DNA of 42,500 nt from contig JAWQFJ010001241.1 of assembly GCA_034096865.1 (NCBI GenBank), positions 163,941 through 206,440 on the forward strand, read 5' to 3'. The notes under the pieces were generated by a model. The model saw only the letters and a list, made by a program, of their open reading frames with translations. It did not search any database and was not told the origin of the DNA. Shown one piece after another: positions 34,780 to 42,500 of this stretch. The stretch's first letter is position 1. The number at the start of each line of letters is the position of its first letter. This DNA comes from Theodoxus fluviatilis. Lineage: Eukaryota > Mollusca > Gastropoda > Cycloneritida > Neritidae. A program made the position numbers and the translations under genes.

Positions 34780-34808
34780 ATCATTTCGCATGTCTTCATG
34801 TTTTCCAG

Positions 34809-34970
34809 GACCCTCGCTTCAACCGCGAGATCGACCTACGGATGGGCTACAAGACACGCAGTATCCTTTGCATGCCCATCAAGGACAGCGAGAGTGAGGT
34901 CATCGGCGTGGCTCAGGCCATCAACAAAATCACCGACATCGTGGAGCCCTTCAACGAGCACGACGAGAAG
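34809..34970 (+). CDS. PDE11: Cyclic nucleotide phosphodiesterase (PDE5/6/11 clade, PDE11-like), internal exon: end of GAF-A
   Basis: This exon encodes the C-terminal part of the first regulatory GAF domain of a class I phosphodiesterase hydrolysing cGMP and/or cAMP. The 54 codons open with DPRFNREID, include [13 protein letters not shown] (residues 13-25) and [10 protein letters not shown] (31-40). They contain the signature NK-x7-F-x3-DE (N39, K40, F48, D52, E53), which in this family is required for cyclic-nucleotide binding by GAF-A. Boundaries are TTTTCCAG before 34809 and AAG|GTGAGA after 34970, phase 0 at both. Known PDE5 and PDE11 proteins share the DPRF...GYKT...CMPI core. PDE11 is preferred mainly from the third exon; PDE5 is the alternative. 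The preceding exon, expected to end near a NI-x-DAY motif, was not found in the window. Confidence 0.95.
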
Positions 34971-36064
34971 GTGAGAGCAGCTTGTAATGCTGGTAGGTCA
35001 AGTGTAGGTGTGTTGAATCCATTCTACATGCAGTTAAAGCGTGACATACGGCCGGAGCCGCTCATCTGCCGGAACCCCTGGCTGCGGGACTTTTGGGGCC
35101 TGCTTCAGCAGCTCAGCCAGGGGCGGCCCCCAGCAGTCAAAGTGGCTACCATGGCGAATCGGGACGGTCAGATCACTCAAATTCAATCATGCATTCCAAC
35201 CACCCTGGAAGGTAGAGCCGAGCCCAAGCACAACAACAAATATGCCGCCAAACGCCATATGCACTCCAAAACATCACTTGCAAGTATTTACCATCTTGAA
35301 AAAGGAAGTATTTACCAATCAAACAGTTACAAAATCAGTTTCTACCACTCACTCACCATTTCTTGTGAAAAGGTAGGCTTCTTGTGAAGAGTTGAATCTT
35401 GCCAGAAGCCGTTCAACAAATGACAAATGACGTCGCATAGACTGGAAATATATTTCCTTAGCATTGGTGATCTTTGGTGAAGATTGTGCCGTGTGGGTAA
35501 TTGTTAACGCAGTACTGTGATATTCTTGGGAATGTAAAGGGTACATCCTTGACAAAATTATTTTTAGGTGAATGCTGGTTTAGTACTACTGTAGCAGTGT
35601 GAGTTAACAGTTTGTGACCGAGCTGTGTCGTGGATACTGTCAACCCATTCTGATCATCAGGGACGCGAATTGTACCGTTCTGTATGCAGTCCTCCTCAAC
35701 TTTGCCTATGAAGTTGTGCCCTCTGCTGCTAAAGCAAGTGAGCCACTACCAGCTCCTGAGTGTGAGCCTTACTCGGCTCTTTCTCCCGCTTTGGTTGTGC
35801 TCATTGTCCACCTCTAGCCCACTCCACCTTTGTCGCATTGGTCTCTTCCCGATTATATCGCTCTCTTTCTTTCTTTTCTTTTTGTAGAAATCCCTCATGC
35901 TGGTTTTTCTTCTGCTCGCTCTTCCTAGCAGAAGTTCTGTTTATACTCTCTCCCTTTCTGTCCTTCGGGTGGGTTGTCTCCTTCTTCTAATTTCTTTGTC
36001 AACTTCCAGACTGGTTTTCATCTGCACATGCTTACTGCATATCTGTTTCGTGTTTTTCCCACAG
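34971..36064 (+). other. PDE intron, 1094 nt
   Basis: GT-AG intron (GTGAGA ... CCACAG). The exon frame stays open into the intron as far as 35387 without a stop, and a GC-rich coding-like patch lies at 35040-35150. The rest is ordinary intron sequence ending in a TTTTTCCCACAG acceptor with a good pyrimidine tract. Confidence 0.85.
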
Positions 36065-36154
36065 ATTTTTGCGTCCTATCTTGCCTTTTGTGGCATCGGA
36101 CTGAAGAACGCTCAGATGTATGGACGGTCTCTGCTGGAGAACAGACGGAACCAG
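36065..36154 (+). CDS. PDE11: PDE11-like phosphodiesterase, internal exon: GAF-A last helix and linker
   Basis: Thirty codons beginning [20 protein letters not shown] and ending SLLENRRNQ. In PDE5 and PDE11 this stretch is the final beta strand and helix of GAF-A leading into the long helix that connects GAF-A to GAF-B and supports dimerisation. The YLAFCGI and LLENxRNQ segments are the closest to human PDE5, while the overall gene is more PDE11-like. The acceptor is TTTTTCCCACAG and the donor is CAG|GTAAGT, the perfect consensus. The length of 90 nt with phase 0 at both ends means that skipping this exon would keep the frame. Confidence 0.95.
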
Positions 36155-36204
36155 GTAAGTGGATATTAGAGAATTGAACTGACAACAGCTGCAGGACGGA
36201 GGAG

Positions 36205-36256
36205 TGAGAAGGATGGAAGAGGAGGAGGAGAAGGATTGGAGGAGGAGGAGGAGGAG
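36205..36256. repeat. (GGA)n purine-rich repeat
   Basis: GGA units with AAGGATTG interruption inside the PDE intron, shortly upstream of SINE-like copy 3. Confidence 0.85.
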
Positions 36257-36279
36257 TTTTATGAGCAAACAACTTTTGG

Positions 36280-36413
36280 AGTCTTATGTGAAGCCACTAT
36301 TCACGAAAATCACGAGAAAAGGTTAGAGAAAGCAGCAAATCAAGTCTGCATGTTCTTGCTATTCGCCTCTTACGAATCGTGTAGGGAGACACAGTGGCTC
36401 CATTCGTTTTGCC
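36280..36413 (+). mobile_element. Diverged SINE-like copy 3, intronic
   Basis: Aligns with the copies at 14763 and 15659. Shared landmarks are CTTATGTGAAGCCACT, TTCACGAAAATCA, GGTTAGAGAAAGCA, AATCAAGTCT, TTGCTATTCGCCTCTTACGA and GTAGGGAGACACAGTGG. It has the same orientation as the host gene. The B-box-like segment is degenerate here (GGTTAGAGAA). This copy keeps the right-end GTAGGGAGACACAGTGG without a minisatellite or poly-C run after it. Confidence 0.6.
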
Positions 36414-37027
36414 AATCCACAGGAGGCGAGGAAGAGGACTGATGGACGTTTAATGAAAATTTGCCATTGCACAACCTTTGGTTTAGATTTTGTTCTTGGC
36501 ATTTGAAAATCGACCCGATTTGGTGTTACTTGTGAAATTATCGCTGCAATGCTATAAAATAATATTGCAACAATTCACATATATCCTGTCAAGACGTAAT
36601 TGTGTCTGCTTTCGCCCCAGCTCATGCAGCAGCAACGACAGGCTAAATTATGTGAAAATTGCATATTAAAATAGAACGGTTTCCTCCGTTTCATCTCTGA
36701 AACAAGACATGTTTTATTAAATCATTCCATTGGCGAGTGACTTAAGCCCGTAGCACGTGATGCAACGAAGCGACACGAGTTGGTCGTACTGAGCTTCATG
36801 ATATTTCATGCCTATTATGACATACTCTGTGGTTTATTCCCAGGGATCTTCTTTGATTGGTTGATTGATGGCTACGCCGCTTCTTTGTCTCTGGCAAATA
36901 GACTACTGTCTATTCGATACGGTTATTAAAAGCACGCACTGTCTGCTTTCACACACCATAAAGTCGAGTTTGGACTGGTTATGTGGTGGCTGGTCACAGT
37001 TGTACATGCGCTTCGTGTCGTCTGTAG

Positions 37028-37165
37028 GTATTGCTGGACCTGGCACGATTGATCTTCGAGGAGCAGAGCAACGTTGCCAATCTCATCCACAAGATCATGA
37101 TGCACACGCAGTCCCTGCTGCAGTGCCACCGATGCCAGGTGCTGCTGGTGGAGGACATCACCAAG
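37028..37165 (+). CDS. PDE11: PDE11-like phosphodiesterase, internal exon: linker to start of GAF-B
   Basis: Forty-six codons: VLLDLARLIFEEQSN (residues 1-15) completes the connecting helix, then KIMMHTQSLLQCHRCQVLLV (22-41) begins GAF-B, followed by EDITK. The LL-x-C-x-RC-x-V-x-LVED pattern resembles PDE11 (KIM..A..LLKCERCSVLLLEDI in the human protein) more than PDE5, where the corresponding Cys and Leu residues differ; this is from memory of those families. The acceptor is TCGTCTGTAG and the donor AAG|GTAACG, phase 0 at both ends. The remaining GAF-B, the catalytic HD domain and the stop codon are not found downstream in this window. Confidence 0.94.
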
Positions 37166-37261
37166 GTAACGAGATACCTCGCACGTTATGAACTATACAT
37201 ACAACCAAGTGTCTTTGAGTGTTTGTGTGTATGGGCACTTCTGAGGTAATATTTCTTACTT

Positions 37262-37289
37262 CGTGCGTGTGCGCGCGCGCGCGCGTGCA

Positions 37290-37344
<55 letters not shown>
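37262..37344. repeat. (CG)n-(GT)n microsatellite
   Basis: GCGCGCGCGCGCG near 37271-37286, then (GT)n to about 37344. Alternating purine-pyrimidine throughout, about 100 nt after the exon 3 donor. Confidence 0.93.
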
Positions 37345-37436
37345 ATTACTTTGTGTCTACTTGCTGTAGGTATGTGTCCATCTGTGTGTTGGTCTGTGTG
37401 TTTGTTGATTGCTTTGTGTCGCTGAACATACTTGTG

Positions 37437-37553
37437 CGTGCGTGCGCGCGCGCGCGTGTGTGTGTGTGTGAATATGAGAGAGAGAGAGAGAGATAGACAG
37501 AGAGAGAGAGACAGAGAGAGAGAGAGAGACAGCGAGAGAGAGAGAGAGACAGA

Positions 37554-37594
<41 letters not shown>
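37437..37594. repeat. (CG)n-(GT)n then (GA)n compound repeat
   Basis: GTGCGCGCGCGCG and GT units at about 37437-37470 are followed by (GA)n with regular GACAGA variants at 37476-37594. Confidence 0.93.
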
Positions 37595-37833
37595 TTGGCT
37601 TTGTTATTATCACTGATAATGTTGAAGATTTCTAACATGTTAATGTGTGAAAAACATTGTCAACATGTTCATCCATTTCCATTTGTCCGATTTAAGTTTG
37701 AATATGCTTGCGTTTAATATGCCGTAGTATTGAGGTATTTTTTGGTGAATTACTTGACAAGGAAACAGCTTCAGCAGTCTACCGTGCGCATGTTGCTGTC
37801 ATTCTTTATTTTCCCTCTCCTCTCCCTACCCAG

Positions 37834-37835
<2 letters not shown>

Positions 37836-37918
<83 letters not shown>

Positions 37919-37936
37919 CTCTCTCTCTCTCTCTCT
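37836..37936. repeat. Compound (CT)n-(CA)n-(CT)n microsatellite
   Basis: (CT)n at about 37841-37890, (CA)12 at 37891-37914, then (CT)n again to 37936. Confidence 0.96.
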
Positions 37937-39533
37937 CCCTAAGGAAAATACAGAAATAGTGGAAAGAAGGATCGGATATTAAACTTTTATTTCGATATCT
38001 AATAGGAAGTATCTTAAAAAATGCGCGTGGTAGTAGTGTACATGACTTTAAAAATGGAACTAACTTCAATATTTCTTCAAGACATTGTCAAAACATTCGA
38101 GGTAATAATGCCTATATCTTTAAAGTAATCGATGAAATATTCCACAAACTCCACGAGGAAACATATATTGATACTTCCTTTTTGTGACATCATCATCCCA
38201 TAGCACATATGCGTTTGTTACTTGACCGAATGAGTTTTCCTTATCGACTAAAGTTTTATTTGATGAAGACAAATCTACATTGTCTCACAGAATGGGTCAT
38301 TATGGAATCTTATCGTGTTTGCTGGCATTTTACGTAGGCCTTGAGCACGTGTTGTGACATTAAATGTGCAGAAACAGATGTTTCTGCTTCTTCAAAGGCG
38401 GTTCAGCCACATGACGTTCCAATAAAACCAATTGATTTAAGATCTACAATTGGATGCATCCTTCCAGGCAAAGACTGTTCAATAGTAGCTCTACGGACTG
38501 ACGTCATATGTTAGAACTAACGCATCTGCAGAGGTTTCGATGTTAGACCTGGATTGGTGTGCTCCATGGATAGCTCCATGTTTCTCTTTCATTCTATCTA
38601 CAGTCTTGTCTCTTGCACGTTTGCACATTATTTATGGTTCTTCAAAAGAACAAATCTTTGTTTGTGCTAATGAGAGATAACTTTTTCCCAGAGATTTGAT
38701 GTTATGATGGAGCTTTCCTTTATTCTCACTAACAAAGCATTATTGATTGCTAATGTCTATCCGGTCGGGTATATGCTACTGTGGTTTAGCGTCGGGTTAT
38801 TTGCCTCCCACTCGAACAAAGTAATGTAGATCACGTGTTCTAATTCAAACCAAATGCTCACGCATCTATTGGCAAAGTTTTGAGGGTCTGCTGTCTCGCT
38901 TGTGGAAAGCATGCTTTTGTTTTGAGTCGAAGTTGTGGATCGTAGTAGATAATCAACTGAACTAACAAGGAAAATTAATTATATGTAATTATTTATGTAT
39001 CTCTCGCCGTTTCTGACCACGTGTTAATGATGTCAGTGTTGATCCTTAACCAAAAGGGGCCGAAATAGGTAAATGATTTTTTTCGTTGCACATTCTGTGT
39101 ATGATGTATTTGATGATTGAAATGGTTAAATACGCGTAAAAATATTTACCATCCCAAAAATTGAATCGATACGATTCGCGCTTGTGTAACGAACATTTCA
39201 TGACATTCTTAATGGTGCATAGTGTTTGGTGTGTCGACGAGCTGAGATGTTAAAACTGATGAATGAAAGCATACGCACGCGATACAGAGCAACATGACTT
39301 GGATCTTTCGACTTTATATGAATGTCTATTGTTGAACTCATTCGATACAGTAGGGAAATGAAGAAATTTTGAAATAAAGAAGCTATCTGGTCTAGTGAAC
39401 TCCTTGTGGGTTGGGGGGGAAGAAGTCACCCACCGCGTCTCCCTTGGCGTTTCGTAAGGGGGGGGATAAGTGGGGAAAGCGTGACTTGACCTGTTCTTAT
39501 TATGACCGATTCTAATGTCTTTCTTGATTAATG

Positions 39534-39565
39534 GCCTTTAACAGCCTACAAAAGCTGATAGGCCG
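39534..39565. other. Short interrupted hairpin
   Basis: GGCCT...CAGC pairs with GCTG...AGGCC within about 32 nt. The stem is broken by an internal loop. It may be part of a decayed repeat or chance. Confidence 0.35.
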
Positions 39566-39629
39566 TACAAATCCATCTATCCATACTTGTCTCTTGAAAT
39601 GTAACTGAGCGCGTCATGCAGTATACTTT

Positions 39630-40301
39630 TTAAAACTCAAAACTACGCTTTATTAGAATCAAAACTGGTGTTGATACACTCCTGGTGGCAAAAAAAGGAG
39701 TACAGCAATGATATAATGTAACGTTGCGTTCAAGCGCATTACCTATAAATCGTCTTTGAAACCAGAAAAGTAATAGTCCTTCATTGAAGACTTGTTTTGC
39801 GTCAACTATGACCTTGTGGGAAGGGATTTCCTTCGTGGACCTTTCACCCGATGCTTTCTGATGTAAGCCAACTCCTCCATCCTTATCGTACAGTACAGAT
39901 CGACATACTTTGTGCAGAGTAGCAATCGCTGCAGCCGCCTCCACCCCCACATTTTGTCTCGTGCTTTGTTGCAGGACAAAAACCGGCGGTCTAGCGCCCC
40001 ATACGATGTATGAAGTGGTGAATATGTGCACCGCGCACGTAGTGCATGTTCTCTACCTTCTCGCTGTGATCAGCAGCTCTGTACTCTTTTCCTCTTCCGT
40101 TGGCGTCTGCTGCGAAAGGCCTTGTAGGGGCCATTTGGGACTGGTTACTGCCACTAACAAGCACTTCAGTGCATGCTTTCGTTTGATCTCCCTGGCTGTG
40201 AGACTTTGAATGTGCTTTTTTATACCTTCATCACTTTGGAAATAGCTTTTTCTAACCTGACGTCGTCCGCCTGCCATCTTCGGCACAATTCTACTTCTCA
40301 T
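39630..40301 (-). pseudogene. Minus-strand open stretch with one in-frame stop, unidentified
   Basis: On the minus strand one frame is open from 40301 to 39630 except for a single TAG at 40055-40053, about 223 codons in all. A candidate start in good context lies near 40278 (MAGGRRQVRKSYFQSD). The downstream part includes VLQQSTRQNVGVEAAAAIAT. An AATAAA lies near the 3' end of the frame (complement at 39649-39654). I recognise no family. A decayed retrocopy or mobile-element gene is possible, but a chance open stretch inside an intron cannot be excluded. Confidence 0.2.
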
Positions 40302-42500
40302 TCTACAGCTGCGCGGTACTAATGCTTCTATCTGTGTGGAGAAGCCCTGCGGAAACTTTACTTGTGCGTGTGTGGTTTTGTTTTTCGCTTCCTAGCCAAG
40401 TGTGCAAGTCCTTGCTGTATGCGACTATCTTCATTCGAAGCCTCCCTGCCACGCAGTAATAGTATTTCGACTATCGCTGTTGTTCAGAGTTGTTGAATCT
40501 AGTTTTTTAAGTGTAAACTTTTTTTCTGTCGCCAAAACGTGCTTTACAGTGTTTTTGCACGGGAGATCAAGCCTTGTGATACGACGTGTGCATGAAGACA
40601 ACTTGTTACTGAACATTCAATCAGCAATCAGCAGTCAACAAACTATTAATGCTGTTCTTCCTTTCCTTGAATCTGCCAAGACGTAGATGTATAGTGAACA
40701 GTTTTTTTGGGGGGAACATGTCTACAACCAAGGAACTTCCACATCCAGAATGACTGCTCAAAAGTTTATTAGCTTTCGATTTAGAAACCTCATTTTCCTA
40801 CAAATAAAGGTACCTAATAAACTGACATATATTTAGAAGTCCGTATAAAGTTTTGGAGTCGAAAAGAAAAAGATGCCTTTCTGCAACTGAGTATACACTA
40901 AAATTATTCTACTTCCAGTAGGGAAAAAATTCACGTTGAAGTGCTTCCAAACAATTTGTAACCAATCCATATGATAGTTTACTTTTAATTTAATAACCTT
41001 CAATATAAAGTTAATGTGTAGACTTTGGAAAACGAATGGTGTTTCCTGAATTCAGCAGTGGGCTGCGCTGTCCCTGTCACTTGGGAGGTGGTGTTCAATA
41101 AATTTACTACATTTTAAAAGGTGAATGTTCGTCTTTTTCTTTATCAAAAGAGCACAAGCCTTTCATAAAGTGTCTGTCAATGATAATGTGTAACATTGCA
41201 ACTTTTATTGTAATGGTTTGGTGATCATGGCGTAAATTAATTTTTCGAGGTATTTGTCTAATATTTTGACGAAAATAGAGATGAAATAATTTCGTATCGA
41301 TTTCATTAGTTTTCTGCTAGTTTAAATCATAGCGAACAAACTTTTGTTTTAAATAGACTGCTTAAAGAAAAATAAATCAACATGCATGGAATATGCAAGT
41401 TATTTGGATTTTGAAGCGTAGTTCAGCATTTGTAATAACAATCATGGTTACGTTCAACAATGTTCACCATAAGCCATCTTTTTTGGTGTAATTTACGAAG
41501 AAATGATATTTTCTCTCTTTACTCTCAAGAGAATAAACTCTTGAATTTTACGTAGACTGGTGTATACAGCAAAGAAACAAATTTCTCAAAAACTATTTTT
41601 AAAGGCGATGGCACCATGTTGCTTAGTAGGCGGCATGTAGAGAGTAGAGGGAGTGTCTAGTTTTAGGGCTTTTCACTCTGTCTCCTGCTAAACTCAGTCA
41701 TTGCTTCCTTCATTCGGAACGCAAGTTGCTGTGATATCTCCCGAAGAAGCACGCCCCATTTGCCGGGAGATCTCGCGACAGCGTGTGTGATAAGTGGCTG
41801 CTCAGGCGGAAAAAACATTTCGCCGGAAGTGCTGTGCTTGCCGCACCGGAAATGCTATCTTCATCTGAAGCCTCGTTCTGATTACTGCGCCTGCATGCTT
41901 TGGAACGCTGTGTTCTATTTCTCTTACTCTTTTATACCAAACAATCTGCACTGTTTCCCTCGAGTTCGTAAATTTTGACACAGCCTCTGCTACTTTGCTA
42001 GAAGTTGACCACGTCGAGTACTTCTTCTCTTTCAAACTGAGATAGCAAAAATATACTCTCCTAAATTTTCATTTGCCATGGGCCTTTTAATGTTGGAAAA
42101 TACTGTAAAACGGCTGCCTTGCAGCTCTTGCAAACTTTTGAATTTTAATGTCGAAGATTCTTTAAAACGTAACAAAGGGTTCTCGCTCTGTGTATGTTTC
42201 ATCTTCACCTTCTTCTAAACTTAAAAAAATGAAGTATGTGCTTGAAAACTTCCACCATTTGAATTTTCTTTTTCGGTCGATTCCTCGGAAACTTTAAAGT
42301 GAATACTGATACTAGTAACGTTGATAGTTTTTTTCCGGCATTTCCGTAGTATTCGCAGAAGTATTAATAATAACCAACCTTGGTTGAAACTTATGCATAC
42401 TGTATGTTGCGTGGTTTCGCCTGTAGGAAAAGTCATGACGAGGTTTAGGTAGTACTCGACTTCATGAGGAAGACATTGACTAGAAAGTCACGTCAACTTT

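Larger units (their letters stand above)
36155..37027 (+). other. PDE intron, 873 nt
   Basis: Intron with donor GTAAGT and acceptor CGTCTGTAG, which has a poor pyrimidine tract. It contains a GGA-rich purine run and a SINE-like copy. No further exon was recognised. Confidence 0.85.
37166..42500 (+). other. PDE intron, open-ended (over 5.3 kb)
   Basis: Starts with GTAACG and has no recognisable PDE exon to the end of the window. It contains the GT/GA and CT/CA/CT arrays near 37.3-37.9 kb and the interrupted minus-strand frame at 39.6-40.3 kb. From 37940 to 39620 and 40700 to 42500 the sequence is AT-rich with no feature, apart from a CAATAAAT at about 41097 whose strand context gives no gene. 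Confidence 0.7.

Noticed and set aside
1..34808. Upstream PDE exon ending in a NI-x-DAY motif
   Set aside because: No open stretch followed by a GT donor with this motif was seen. A short match near 11665 (GGCATCGTTCGT) is not supported by its neighbours.
37166..42500. Further PDE exons (rest of GAF-B, catalytic HD motifs)
   Set aside because: Looked for DPRF-like, NK-x-F-DE-like and HNWRHA/HDLDHRG-like coding stretches and found none.

Overview
This is metazoan nuclear DNA. It has widely spaced, intron-bearing coding sequence, very dense di-, tri- and tetranucleotide repeats, diverged tRNA-derived SINE-like copies and a MITE-like element packed with TGACCTTGACCTT / AAGGTCAAGGTCA motifs. The repeat style and the phosphodiesterase fragment suggest a mollusc, probably a gastropod; that placement is inference, not proof. 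There is no bacterial-style gene packing, rRNA gene, CRISPR array or prophage.

The only coding sequence I assign with confidence is a plus-strand run of three internal exons at 34809-34970, 36065-36154 and 37028-37165. They encode the end of GAF-A, the linker helix and the start of GAF-B of a PDE5/6/11-clade cyclic-nucleotide phosphodiesterase, most like PDE11. All three exons are phase 0 at both ends, with GT-AG introns, and join into 130 codons. The catalytic domain, the first half of GAF-A and both gene ends are not found here. They must lie outside the window or in exons I could not recognise. The 34.8 kb to the left is therefore either a long upstream intron or intergenic DNA, and everything after 37165 is most simply the next intron.

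Layout: 1-2090 is non-coding DNA ending in a GT-rich minisatellite. 2151-3004 is the MITE-like element rich in nuclear-receptor half-sites. 3005-7740 is mostly anonymous, with a GC-rich open block at 3981-4691 and a 36-bp tandem repeat at 6631. 7741-12830 carries CA, CT and alternating purine-pyrimidine arrays. 14763-16171 holds two SINE-like copies, a CACT array and a 28/44-bp minisatellite that appears to have grown from a SINE tail. 16526-21036 carries CT, GT and GA arrays. 21040-29330 alternates anonymous DNA with C-rich, pyrimidine-rich and GGC/GGA tracts. 30250-30582 holds a possible minus-strand terminal exon. 31321-34780 is again simple-repeat-rich and runs up to the first PDE exon. 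37166-42500 is intronic, with a minus-strand open stretch (39630-40301) interrupted by a single stop.

Simple and tandem repeats occupy roughly 5-6 kb by my hand tally. They create most of the long open frames in the window, which I did not annotate as genes.
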